This document shows, piece by piece, positions 34,912 to 43,406 of a stretch of 64,000 nucleotides of DNA (within the stretch, counting starts at the first letter, position 1; each line of letters opens with the position of its first letter). The notes beneath the pieces were generated by a model that was not told where the DNA came from, ran no database searches, and was given only the letters and a program-made list of their open reading frames with translations. Made by a program: the position numbers and the translations under genes. The stretch comes from Nocardioides sp. GY 10127 (lineage in GTDB: Bacteria > Actinomycetota > Actinomycetes > Propionibacteriales > Nocardioidaceae). The stretch is taken from assembly GCF_004919085.1 (NCBI RefSeq), contig NZ_STGL01000003.1:620001-684000 (forward strand), in the 5' to 3' direction.

Positions 34912-37053
34912 GTGGTTGCTGGAGGCTCGGCCCTGAGGCACGCGGAGGAACTGGCGGCGGAGGCTGCCGACCTCGAAGCGCTCGCGCTCGTGAAGCGGCG
35001 TCAGGCGGAGTCCTACCTGCGTGGGGGCGGGGCGGAGAACCGCTTGGGCCCGGTCCTCGCTGCGCTCACCGAGCTGGAGTGGCACGTCCTCGAGGACCGC
35101 CGCTGGCCAGGCTCCCGGCGAGCCAACGTCGACTTCGTGATGGTCGGTCCGGGCGGAGTGGTGGTCCTGGACGTCAAGGACTGGCGAGAGCTGGAGGTGC
35201 GGGACGGAACGCTGTTCCGCGGGGACGCACGCGAGGACGACGAGGTGGCGAAGATCCGTGCTCTCGCCGACACCTTCGCCGACCACCTGGCCCCCACGGG
35301 GCTGACCCGGGCCGCGGTCGGCGCCGCCCTGGTCTTCAGCCGTCACCGCGTCTCGAAGAGGCTCGACGACCTGGCCATCCTGGGCGCGCGCGAGGTGGCC
35401 GGCTGGCTCGCGCGTCTGCCGCGTCGCCTGTCCGCCGACCAGGTCTCGGAACTGCTCGCGGCGGTGCAGGACGTGAGCCCGCCGATGCCACCCTCAGCCG
35501 ACCGAGAGGCCGTCGCGGCTCTGCCCGTCGAGGCGCGGCCCGCCGTCGGCGAGGACGTCGACCCTCCCGGCGACAGCGCGGACGACCTGGGCGCAGCGCT
35601 GCTCGACCAGGCGCTGGCTGCGCCGCTGGAGGACTGGATGACCTTCCTCCACCCGGAGCAGAACCGTCTCGTCCAGATCGGTTGGAGCGGGCCTGGTCGT
35701 ATCCGGGGTCCGGCGGGCACGGGGAAGAGCGTCGTGGCGCTGCACCGTGCGGTCCACCTCGCCCGGCAGCACACCGATCCGGTCCTGTTCGTGAGCTTCG
35801 TGAAAACGCTTCCTCAGGTCTTCGAGGGGCTTGCGCAGCGCCTCGCCCCCGAGGTCGCCCAGCGGATCGAATTCACCGGCGTCCACGCCTTCGCACGATC
35901 GATCCTGGCCCAGGCGGGAGAGCCGCCCTCGGTCAGCCGACCGGGCGCGGACGCCGCGTTCCGCCGCGCGTGGCGCAGCTGCCCGGAGGCGGCCCTCCTG
36001 CTGGACATCGACCCTCGTGAGTCCTACTGGCGCGAGGAGGTCGACCACGTCGTCCGCCCTCGGCGTCTCCCTGGGTTGGACGCCTACCTCGCGCTGAGCC
36101 GAGTCGGGCGGGTGACGCCCCTGCGGGCATCGGCGCGGGCGGTGGTGTGGGCCCTGACCCTCGCCTACGAGGAGGAGCTGCGGGCCGAGGACCTGACTGA
36201 CTTCACGGGCCTGCTGCTGAGCGCCACCGACGTCGTCGGGCGGACGCCGGAGGCTTTCCGGTACTCAGCCGTGGTCGTGGACGAGGTCCAGGACCTCAAC
36301 CTCGCCGGCATGCGCCTCCTCGCCACGGTCGCGGAGCACGCCCCCGGGTCCCTGCTGCTGGTCGGGGACGGACGGCAGTCCGTGTACCCGGGTGGCTTCT
36401 CACTGGCCGAGGCCGACCTGTCGGTGGCTGGACGCGCCGCCGTCCTGACGACCAACTACCGGAACACCCGCCAGGTGCTCGAGCACGCTCACGCCGTCCT
36501 GGACGGGGACGTCTTCGAGGACCTCGGTGAGCTCGCCGGCGGGGAGGAGGTCGACGTCGTCCGCGAGGGCCCCGACCCGATCGTCACCCGCGCCAGGAGC
36601 AGGCGCGACCTCGAGGCCGGGCTCGCCAGCATCCTGGAGCGCTCGCACGCCCACCGCGGACGCCCCTGGGGCGACTTCGCGGTCCTCACCGAGACGAGGG
36701 CAGACACCCACCGGGTGGTGAGGCTTCTCCGCGCGCAGAAGGTCCCCTGCCAGCTGCTCGACTCCTACCGGGGGACGGCGACGAACAAGGTCAAGGTCGG
36801 CACCGTCAAGCGCGCCAAGGGGCTGGAGTTCCCCTACGTGTTCCTGCCCTACCTGTCGGAACAGCCCCCGGCGCAGGAACCCGGCGAGCCCGCCGAGAGT
36901 CACCGCGAGCGCGTCGACCGGTGGCGCCACGAGCGCTACGTCGGCATGACGAGGGCCAGGGACGGGCTCTGGCTCGGCTACCTGGAGACCGGTGCGGGGG
37001 ACGTCAGCAGCCCAGCCGCCGCGCGACGTCCTGCCCGGCCACCTCGCGGATGA
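34912..37053 (+). CDS. NERD nuclease domain + UvrD/PcrA-type SF1 helicase
   Basis: 713 aa from GTG at 34912 with GGGAGGAG upstream. An N-terminal helix (8-35) precedes a NERD-type PD-(D/E)XK domain (about 40-130): ANVDFVMVGPGGVVVLDVKDW supplies the Asp and the D-x-K of the active site. The helicase has Walker A GPAGTGKS (266-273), Walker B VVVDEVQD (454-461), LVGDGRQSVYP, TTNYRNTRQVLE, VKVGTVKRAKGLEFPYVFLP and RYVGMTRARDGLWL, the ordered SF1A motifs. NERD-helicases are recurrent in phage-defence gene neighbourhoods and are thought to unwind and cut foreign DNA. Its last 50 bp overlap the convergent second NERD helicase gene. Confidence 0.85.
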   Translation: MVAGGSALRHAEELAAEAADLEALALVKRRQAESYLRGGGAENRLGPVLAALTELEWHVLEDRRWPGSRRANVDFVMVGPGGVVVLDVKDWRELEVRDGTLFRGDAREDDEVAKIRALADTFADHLAPTGLTRAAVGAALVFSRHRVSKRLDDLAILGAREVAGWLARLPRRLSADQVSELLAAVQDVSPPMPPSADREAVAALPVEARPAVGEDVDPPGDSADDLGAALLDQALAAPLEDWMTFLHPEQNRLVQIGWSGPGRIRGPAGTGKSVVALHRAVHLARQHTDPVLFVSFVKTLPQVFEGLAQRLAPEVAQRIEFTGVHAFARSILAQAGEPPSVSRPGADAAFRRAWRSCPEAALLLDIDPRESYWREEVDHVVRPRRLPGLDAYLALSRVGRVTPLRASARAVVWALTLAYEEELRAEDLTDFTGLLLSATDVVGRTPEAFRYSAVVVDEVQDLNLAGMRLLATVAEHAPGSLLLVGDGRQSVYPGGFSLAEADLSVAGRAAVLTTNYRNTRQVLEHAHAVLDGDVFEDLGELAGGEEVDVVREGPDPIVTRARSRRDLEAGLASILERSHAHRGRPWGDFAVLTETRADTHRVVRLLRAQKVPCQLLDSYRGTATNKVKVGTVKRAKGLEFPYVFLPYLSEQPPAQEPGEPAESHRERVDRWRHERYVGMTRARDGLWLGYLETGAGDVSSPAAARRPARPPRG

Positions 37054-38659
37054 CGGCGGGGTCGCCGACGACGACGAGGACGTGGGTGGCCCTCGACATG
37101 CCGACGTAGAGCCGCTCACGGGCGCGGTCGCGCGAGCCGTCCTCGTTCACGCAGAGCACGACGCACGACCGCTCGAGCCCCTTCGACCCGAGCACGTGCC
37201 CGTAGAACACGTCGTCGCCGTCCCAGAACGAGCGCCAGTACCCGGTCTTGCCGTGCCGCTCGACCTGCGCCTTCTGCTCCGGGTGGCGCGAGCCGGTGGT
37301 GAGGAGGCAGACGCGGGAGGGATCCCAGCCCGTCTCGAGGAGCTCCTCGACGACGTCGTCGGCCAGCCCCAGCGCCTCGGAGGGCGACGCCTCGACGAAG
37401 CGGACCTGCGGGCCGTCGCCCCCGAGCGCCTTCATCCGGGACGGCGCGAGCGGCCCGAAGGAGCCCGCAATCTGCCGGGTGTTGCGGAGGTTGTGGTCGA
37501 GGACGAGCGGGACCAGCTGGACCGGGGGCGCGCCGAACCGGGCGAACAGGCGCTGGTTCTCGTCCGAGAAGAGGAAGACCCCGCCGTCGGCCTCGTCCCG
37601 CAGGCTCTCGAGGATCGCGGCCCACCACGAGTCCGCGAAGTCCTGCGCCTCGTCGACGACGACGCTGTCGAAGCGCTGACCGGGCGGCAGCTGCCGGGCC
37701 GCGTCGGCCATGAGGAGCGGCAGCCGCTCCTCCCAGAACTCGCTGGGGGCGTCGTCGGAGAAGGTGAGGCCCCAGGAGCGGGCGAGGTCCTCGAAGGTAC
37801 CGACGAAGGCCGGGCGGTGCTTGCGGTTCCAGGTGGACGTCACGCGCTTGAGGTACTCGGCGAGGCCGATCGAGTAGCAGAGCAGCGCCACGCGCTCGCT
37901 GGGCCGGCCGGCGCTGCCACGTCCCAGCTCCTTGGCCTTCTGCAGGGCCAGGACGGTCTTGCCCGATCCCGCTCCCCCGCGCACCTCGACCCGACGCAAC
38001 ATGCGGGTGACCTGCAGGATCACCATCTGCTCCTGCGTGAGCCGCTCGACCTCGGCCTCACGCTCCTGCGCGCCGGCGTTGACGTCAGGCAGAGGGAGCG
38101 AGCGACCCGCGAGGATCTCGGCCAGGATCTCGACGTCGTCGTGGTTCGGCGCGGGCTGGCCGTGGGCGAGGCCCCAGCCGTTGGTGGTGACGCGGTCCGC
38201 CAGGTCGTCCTGCTCGTGCTTGTCGTGGAACGCCCAGCGGGGCAGCTCGGGGACGCTGAAGTCGTTGCCGAGGTCCGTGTGCGGCAGGACGACGCCGTGC
38301 GCCCACGCGACGTGCCCGCGGCTGCCCCAGCGCGGGTCGTTCTCGACGTACCGCTTGATGGCGTGCTTGGCGTCGCGGGCCTGCTCGACGGGGTAGCAGG
38401 GCTCGTCGTGCTCGCCGCGCCTGATCCACCAGCCCGCGCCGTCGTGCCAGACCGAGCCGCCCTTCACCTCGAGGACGACGAAGCCCGCCTCGGGGATCAG
38501 CACCACGAGGTCGGCCTCGTGGTCCTTGTCCTCGTCGGTGAGACGGACGTTGGCGAGCACGACGCAGTCGGGCGGCAGCGTGTCGCGCAGCCGCTCCCAC
38601 ACCTGTCGCTCGGAGCCCGTCACGAACGTCGGGTGCTCGGGGATGCAGCGTGCGGTCAC
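37004..38659 (-). CDS. NERD nuclease domain + UvrD-like ATPase (second type)
   Basis: 551 aa from GTG at 38659 with AGGAGG upstream. NERD domain at residues about 15-130 with Asp50 in HEADLVVLIPE and the ExK at 64-66 (LEVKGG). The ATPase core has Walker A GGAGSGKT (228-235), Walker B VVVDEAQD (333-340), FLFSDENQRLF, NLRNTRQIAG, VLGSKGLERSCVVL and ERLYVGMSRATHVLVV. It is shorter than the convergent NERD helicase and lacks its large 1B/2B insertions, so it belongs to a different subfamily. Its stop lies within the 3' end of that gene (50-bp tail-to-tail overlap). Confidence 0.85.
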   Translation of the reverse strand: MTARCIPEHPTFVTGSERQVWERLRDTLPPDCVVLANVRLTDEDKDHEADLVVLIPEAGFVVLEVKGGSVWHDGAGWWIRRGEHDEPCYPVEQARDAKHAIKRYVENDPRWGSRGHVAWAHGVVLPHTDLGNDFSVPELPRWAFHDKHEQDDLADRVTTNGWGLAHGQPAPNHDDVEILAEILAGRSLPLPDVNAGAQEREAEVERLTQEQMVILQVTRMLRRVEVRGGAGSGKTVLALQKAKELGRGSAGRPSERVALLCYSIGLAEYLKRVTSTWNRKHRPAFVGTFEDLARSWGLTFSDDAPSEFWEERLPLLMADAARQLPPGQRFDSVVVDEAQDFADSWWAAILESLRDEADGGVFLFSDENQRLFARFGAPPVQLVPLVLDHNLRNTRQIAGSFGPLAPSRMKALGGDGPQVRFVEASPSEALGLADDVVEELLETGWDPSRVCLLTTGSRHPEQKAQVERHGKTGYWRSFWDGDDVFYGHVLGSKGLERSCVVLCVNEDGSRDRARERLYVGMSRATHVLVVVGDPAVIREVAGQDVARRLGC

Positions 38660-38736
38660 GGGGGCCTCCTGGGTCGGCTGGCTAGGGCGCGCTCACCCTA
38701 GGGGCGGGTTCCGACACCGGGGACCGAACGCCGTGC

Positions 38737-39369
38737 CTACTCGTAGGTGACGGTCACGTCCGTGAACCCGAGGGCCTCCAGCAGCCCGGTGAGCATGTCC
38801 GTCGTGTTCGTCTCGGCCAGGTCGGTGAGGGAGTCCTCGGCGGCGGCCGCCTCGGCCATCTGGTCGATCGCCTTGACCTGGGCCTCGTGCTCCAGGTCGG
38901 ACCCGGAGAAGGCGGTGGCGACTCCCTTGTCGTCGTCGGCGACGTAGCTGTCCTCGACGTCCAGGACGGGGTCCGCGAGGGTGGGTGCGGGCAGGGTCAG
39001 CGACACGGAGAGCCGGTCGGAGGAGACCGCCACCGCGTCCGGGCCGAGGCCGGAGAAGTCCACGAGAGCGTCCACGTCCCCCTTGCCGACGTAGAGGATG
39101 CGCTCGCCGGAGACCCAGGACGGGATGAAGGACGTGTCGTTCTCCAGGTCCACGACGGTCTCGTAGTGGCCGCTGGCGGCGTGGTAGTCGCTCAGGTCGG
39201 TCAGGGACTTCAGCACGGACGGCCCCGTGCGGTCGATCGTCGTGGTCTGGAACGGCAGCGCGGGCAGGTTGAACATGCCGGTCACCGAGACCACCACCCA
39301 CGCCGCACACACCACGGCGAGCACGACCACGATGCCGATGACGGTCTTGAGGAGCTTGAGGATCAGCAT
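38737..39369 (-). CDS. DUF4230 domain protein, single-pass membrane anchor
   Basis: 210 aa from ATG at 39369. Residues 1-28 form a membrane anchor (LKTVIGIVVVLAVVCAAWVVV). The outer domain follows the DUF4230 pattern: SVLKSLTDLSDYHAASGHYETVVDLENDTSFIPSWVSGERILYVGKGDVDALVDFSGL, then SVSLTLPAPTLADPVLD and a C-terminal helix-strand (LTGLLEALGFTDVTVTYE). The anchored domain is probably extracytoplasmic. Function unknown; the family is not tied to defence in particular, so its place here may be incidental. AGGA lies upstream of the start. Confidence 0.82.
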   Translation of the reverse strand: MLILKLLKTVIGIVVVLAVVCAAWVVVSVTGMFNLPALPFQTTTIDRTGPSVLKSLTDLSDYHAASGHYETVVDLENDTSFIPSWVSGERILYVGKGDVDALVDFSGLGPDAVAVSSDRLSVSLTLPAPTLADPVLDVEDSYVADDDKGVATAFSGSDLEHEAQVKAIDQMAEAAAAEDSLTDLAETNTTDMLTGLLEALGFTDVTVTYE

Positions 39370-39494
39370 GCGTGTCGTCCTGTCTGTGGCGCGCCGGGGG
39401 CGACAGGGACACTAGGACGGGGGGTTCCCGCCCAGTCCGGAACCGGTTTTTCTCACCGTTATTGGGTACGGACGTCGCGCGGGTGGTGCAGGCA

Positions 39495-40817
39495 CTAGTC
39501 GAGAGGGTCCTCGGCGCCGGCTCCCGCACCCGGGTCGGAGACAGGCTCGTTGACTGGCTCGCGGACACTGTCCCGACCGCGCAGCCGCGGCAGCCTGCCC
39601 CGGACCGCGACGGTCGCCCGTTGCGTCTGCGAGACGAGGATGCCGCCGCCCCGGCGCGCACCCGCCACGCCCTCGGCACCGGCGTCGAGGAGGTGGTCCC
39701 GGACCTCGCCGGCGGCGGCCGACCACCTCCGAGCCTCGAGCTCGGTATGGCCCGTCTCCAGCCCCAGGAGGTGGTGGAACTCCCCGATCGAGTCGTTGAC
39801 CCGGCTGCCGGCCTGGAACGTCCGTCGCTGGTCGAACGGGCTCAGCAGGACCTTCTCGTTGGCGAGGTCCGCCGCGTCCGCGATGCGGCCGAGGAGGCGG
39901 ACGGTGGCCGTGCCGATGTCGGCGACCCGCTTCGCCCGTGCCGCCTCGAGGCCACGTCGGTGCTCGTCGACGGCCTCGGGCTCGGTGTCGAGCACGCGGT
40001 CGAGCTCGAGGACGTCGAGGGCCTCCAGCAGCTGGAAGGACCTCGCCAGGACCGCCAGCCACTCCTGGGTCGTCCCGGCCGCGTCCGTGGCCGCGCCCGC
40101 CACGTCCGACGCGCGGGTGGCGCGTTCCAGCCGGGCCGCGAGCCCGTCGAGCTGGGCGAGCGCGTAGCCCTGGACCTCCGCGACGGTCGAGGCGAGCACC
40201 TGCACCTTGGACCAGGTCGTGGCGTCCACGCGCCCCCGGGCGCGACTGACCGTCACGGCCTCGTCGATCACCATCCCCGCGCCCGTCAGCCGCGCCACCA
40301 CCGAGTCCTTCTGCGCACGCAGGACGTCGTCCAGCTTCGCGTCGATCCTCTCCAGGTAGTCGGTGATCTCCTCCATGGTCTGGTGCATCGCGAGCTGGGC
40401 CATGATGCCCGCGGCACCCGCCAGGAGCGCGGGGTTCGTCAACGCTGTCCCGGGACCCCGGGAGAACTCCACGAACCCCTTGACCCGTCCCTTGTCCCCC
40501 TTGAGGACGCCGGTGGACAGCCCGCTCCGCGAGCTCTCGCGGAGGCCGTACTTCTTCACCGCACCCGCGGACTCCTCGGTGAGCTTCACCCACCTGCCAG
40601 AGGCGGCGGCCACCTCGGAAGCCGCTTGCGCGGAGGCCGATCCCGTGCCGAGCAGCCGACTCATCCGCCCCAGCCCCAGCTGCGGCGCCGTCGTGGCGAC
40701 GAGGCCTTCGGACGCGAGGAAGAGCTCGACGTCGGACTCCGACCCGAGCACGGCCAGGCCCCGATCGTCAGCCACCAGCTCGACCTCGTACCGACCCGAC
40801 CGCTCGCCCTCGTCCAT
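39495..40817 (-). CDS. Hypothetical helical protein, 440 aa
   Basis: Family not recognised. ATG at 40817 has AGGGGG upstream. The first 70 residues are beta-rich and acidic (YEVELVADDRGLAVLGSESDVELFL). A Gly/Ala hydrophobic stretch (NPALLAGAAGIMAQLAM, about 140) leads into MEEITDYLERIDAKLDDVLRAQKD, a strong coiled coil. Residues about 190-390 are almost all long amphipathic helices (VAEVQGYALAQLDGLAARLERATRASD). The tail is Arg/Pro/Glu repeats (REPVNEPVSDPGAGAGAED). This hydrophobic-hinge-plus-coiled-coil layout recalls pore-forming or membrane-remodelling helical proteins, but that is only a shape argument. It sits between the DUF4230 gene and the DraG-phosphatase gene, same strand, with gaps of 125 and 108 bp. 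Confidence 0.6.
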   Translation of the reverse strand: MDEGERSGRYEVELVADDRGLAVLGSESDVELFLASEGLVATTAPQLGLGRMSRLLGTGSASAQAASEVAAASGRWVKLTEESAGAVKKYGLRESSRSGLSTGVLKGDKGRVKGFVEFSRGPGTALTNPALLAGAAGIMAQLAMHQTMEEITDYLERIDAKLDDVLRAQKDSVVARLTGAGMVIDEAVTVSRARGRVDATTWSKVQVLASTVAEVQGYALAQLDGLAARLERATRASDVAGAATDAAGTTQEWLAVLARSFQLLEALDVLELDRVLDTEPEAVDEHRRGLEAARAKRVADIGTATVRLLGRIADAADLANEKVLLSPFDQRRTFQAGSRVNDSIGEFHHLLGLETGHTELEARRWSAAAGEVRDHLLDAGAEGVAGARRGGGILVSQTQRATVAVRGRLPRLRGRDSVREPVNEPVSDPGAGAGAEDPLD

Positions 40818-40925
40818 TTGTCCCCCTTCTCCGTCGTCCCGGGTCCGGACCGCCTCGGGGCATCGTCCCCGAACGCTCACCGCACGGCCGGACCCCGCAG
40901 TCCCGTGCGCTGGCGCCAACCTACG

Positions 40926-42413
40926 TCAGGGCGCCGACGACTGGTCCGGAACCACCTCGCCGAGGTCACCCGCCGCGTCCCACACCCGCCCGCGGCCCCG
41001 CGCCCCGGGCAGCGCCCGGCGCACGGCCGCGCGCGCGTCCTCCAGCGGGTGCCCGAGCAGGAGCGAGTACGCGACGGCGACGGACGGCGTGCGCTGCTCA
41101 GCAGCGACGCAGTGCAGGAAGACCGTGCGCCCCTCGGCCCGCAGACCCTGCACCGCGCGAGCCGCGTCGAGCAGCTCGAGCAGGACGTTGGGGTCGGCCG
41201 CGTCGTCCTCGGTGTCGAGGAGCCGGGACTCCACGACCACCTCCGCGCCGTCGAGGCACGCCTGGTCGCGGCCGACCCGGCAGAGCGAGACGACTGCGTC
41301 GGCGCCGTGGCCGCGGGTGCCGGCGTTGCCGAGCAGGACGCCCGGGTCGTGCGGGTGAGGCACCGCCGCGAACGGCGCGACCCAGCCGTAGTCGACGTCG
41401 TCGGCCAGCGGCCAGCCGCTGCCGTCCGGCTCGCCGCCGCGGACGGTGAGCGTGGCGAGGGCGACCAGGTCGCGCCCGTCGCAGCCGGGCCAGCCGTGCA
41501 CCGCCCGACGCGACGTCCACGGGACGGCGCTGGCGCCCCAGCGGGCGCCGAGGAGGCCGCCGGCGATGGCGGCCACGGTGTCGGTGTCGTCGCCGATGCG
41601 GACGGCGGCGTGCAGCGCGTCCTCGAGGTGGCGCGCCGGCAGCACCGCAGGCACGGGTGTGGCGGTGATGGCGGCGAGCGCGGCCTGGAGCGCGGTGACG
41701 GTGAAGCCGTTCGGCGTGAACCTCGCGAGGTCGCCGGTGAGCGCCTCGTCGAGCCACGTGGCCCACTGCGCGCGGCGGCTGTCGGGGAGCAGGTCGAGCC
41801 CGGCGGGCACGTCGATGCGGTCCTCCAGCACGGCGACCCGGATCGCCTCGCACCAGAGGACGCAGCTGTCGCCGGCGAGCGGGTCCGCGTGGGTGAGGCG
41901 GGCGACGAGCCGGGCAGCGCGGGCGAGGTGGTCGCGGTCGTCGAGGTGGGCGAGGGCGACGGGCGCGGTGCGCATGAGGGCGCCGTTGCCGGCGGAGTGC
42001 CGGTGGTCGGCAGCGTAGGCGGCGGCCTCGGTGCTCATCACCTCGGCGACGCTGTCCCCGGGTGCGAGTCGGCGGTGGGTCGAGCGCAGCACGTGGCTCG
42101 TCTGGATGCCGATGTCGCGAGGGTCGTCCGCGAGCCACTCGAGGAACCCCTCGGCGATCGCGTCGAGCGCGTCCGCGCTGGTCAGGTCGGCGCCGGCCGC
42201 GGCGACGCGGGCGATGGCCATCGCCATCGACGTGTCGTCGCTCCACTCCCCCGGCGCGAACGGCCCGAGGCCGCCGCCCTTCATGACGGCGAGCTCGCCG
42301 GGCCCGGGCGGGCTGGAGAACTCGTAGGGGACGCCCAGGGCGTCGCCGCTGGCGGTCGCGAGCAGGACGCCGGCCGCGCGGTCGTGCTGCACGAAGGTGA
42401 GTCGCAGGGTCAT
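40926..42413 (-). CDS. ADP-ribosylglycohydrolase (DraG) fused to Cys-based phosphatase
   Basis: 495 aa from ATG at 42413 with GGAAGG upstream. Residues 1-330 are a DraG-type ADP-ribosylglycohydrolase: GDALG (23-27), WSDDTSMAMAIA (57-68) and IGDDTDTVAAIAGGLLGA (273-290) supply the acidic residues that hold the two Mg ions. Residues about 360-490 are a protein-tyrosine/dual-specificity-phosphatase-like domain with FLHCVAAEQR (Cys435 and Arg441 of the CX5R loop). ADP-ribosylglycohydrolase plus phosphatase plus ARPP-1 is a recognised genome association (the A, R and P of the ARPP name), proposed to act on ADP-ribose or NAD-derived nucleotides in conflict systems. The ARPP-1 gene is 15 bp upstream, so they are surely co-transcribed. 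Confidence 0.85.
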   Translation of the reverse strand: MTLRLTFVQHDRAAGVLLATASGDALGVPYEFSSPPGPGELAVMKGGGLGPFAPGEWSDDTSMAMAIARVAAAGADLTSADALDAIAEGFLEWLADDPRDIGIQTSHVLRSTHRRLAPGDSVAEVMSTEAAAYAADHRHSAGNGALMRTAPVALAHLDDRDHLARAARLVARLTHADPLAGDSCVLWCEAIRVAVLEDRIDVPAGLDLLPDSRRAQWATWLDEALTGDLARFTPNGFTVTALQAALAAITATPVPAVLPARHLEDALHAAVRIGDDTDTVAAIAGGLLGARWGASAVPWTSRRAVHGWPGCDGRDLVALATLTVRGGEPDGSGWPLADDVDYGWVAPFAAVPHPHDPGVLLGNAGTRGHGADAVVSLCRVGRDQACLDGAEVVVESRLLDTEDDAADPNVLLELLDAARAVQGLRAEGRTVFLHCVAAEQRTPSVAVAYSLLLGHPLEDARAAVRRALPGARGRGRVWDAAGDLGEVVPDQSSAP

Positions 42414-42428
42414 CGCAGCGCCTTCCGG

Positions 42429-43310
42429 TCAGGCCATCGGCCGCGTGAGCAGCGGGTGGCGGGGGTTGGTCAGGAGCAGGTGGAGGTCACGGTCCAGGTG
42501 GCGCAGGGCCTCGGCGACGACGTGCTCGTGGGCAGCCTCGCACCGGGTACCGACACCGGCCGGGCCGGTCTCCCGCAGCTCCAGCGGCAGGGCGCGTCCG
42601 ACGAAGCGGCGCGCGCGACGTCCTGGCGTGGGCACCTGCGGGGCCAGGGCGGCGTCCGCGGCCACGGCGGCCAGGAGGGCGGGCAGCTGGACGGCGAGGG
42701 TGTCCGGGCTGTCGAAGACCTCGGCGAGGTAGGGCTGCCCGCCGAGCCCGATCAGCACGCCGACCTGCCCGGGCAGGGGCAGGACGTCGGGCACGAGCGC
42801 GGCCCGGTCGAGCTCGCTCGCGTCGAGGTGACGGACCAGCGAGCCGGTCTCGTTGCCGGCGCCCGGCAGGCGGCCCGTGTGCCGAGCGACGCGGCCCCAC
42901 ACCTCGGACTGGACGTCGCGGCCTGTGCGGACGGCGTCCCGCACCAGCGGGGTCGCCCGGCGCCCGAGGCTGCGCTGCGCGGACTCGCCGCTCCAGCGTC
43001 CTGCCTCGACGCAGGCCACCTCCACCTGCTGACGCTCCCCCGCCGCGATGAGCGTCGAGCGGCGGGCCATCCGGTGCTGCCAGCCGCCCTCGAAGAGCTG
43101 CCCGCCGAGCACGAGCGCCGGGCGGGACGCGGTGTTGCCGACGTCCAGGAGCGAGACCTGCGGTCCGTCGGCGAGCTCGCGGACGTCGAGGTGACGCGGG
43201 TCCGCGGTGTACTGGACGCTGGTGCCGGCGGGTGCCGGGGTCGCGCTCCACAGGGGGAACACGGTGATCGCGCCGCGGCTGGTGCCGCGACCCACGTGCA
43301 GGTCGATCAT
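42429..43310 (-). CDS. ARPP-1 family protein
   Basis: 293 aa from ATG at 43310 with AGGAGG upstream. It matches the ARPP-1 domain: GAITVFPLW near the start, VSLLDVGNTASRPALVLGGQLFEGGWQHRMARRSTLIAAG and QQVEVACVEAGRWSG, then a long helical second half and the end LHLLLTNPRHPLLTRPMA. No catalytic residues are established for the family. The name stands for a protein associated with ADP-ribosylglycohydrolases and rhodanese/phosphatase proteins, and here the next gene is exactly a DraG-phosphatase fusion. A 20-bp perfect palindrome lies 70 bp upstream of its start. Confidence 0.82.
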   Translation of the reverse strand: MIDLHVGRGTSRGAITVFPLWSATPAPAGTSVQYTADPRHLDVRELADGPQVSLLDVGNTASRPALVLGGQLFEGGWQHRMARRSTLIAAGERQQVEVACVEAGRWSGESAQRSLGRRATPLVRDAVRTGRDVQSEVWGRVARHTGRLPGAGNETGSLVRHLDASELDRAALVPDVLPLPGQVGVLIGLGGQPYLAEVFDSPDTLAVQLPALLAAVAADAALAPQVPTPGRRARRFVGRALPLELRETGPAGVGTRCEAAHEHVVAEALRHLDRDLHLLLTNPRHPLLTRPMA

Positions 43311-43379
43311 GGTGGGGCCTCCTTGCCTGCGGCCTCGGTGACCGCATGGCAGAAGGCTGCCGAAACCGCCTCTGACCAG

Positions 43380-43399
43380 GGGGTTACCCGGGTAACCCC
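43380..43399. promoter_or_regulatory. 20-bp perfect palindrome upstream of the ARPP-1 operon
   Basis: GGGGTTACCCGGGTAACCCC is fully self-complementary with no loop, which favours a dimeric protein binding site over an RNA hairpin. It lies in the 96-bp gap between the HTH protein gene (ends 43407) and the ARPP-1 start (43310). The adjacent HTH protein is an obvious candidate binder, but a GC-rich terminator for that gene is the alternative. Confidence 0.65.
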
Positions 43400-43406
43400 G
43401 CCCCCG

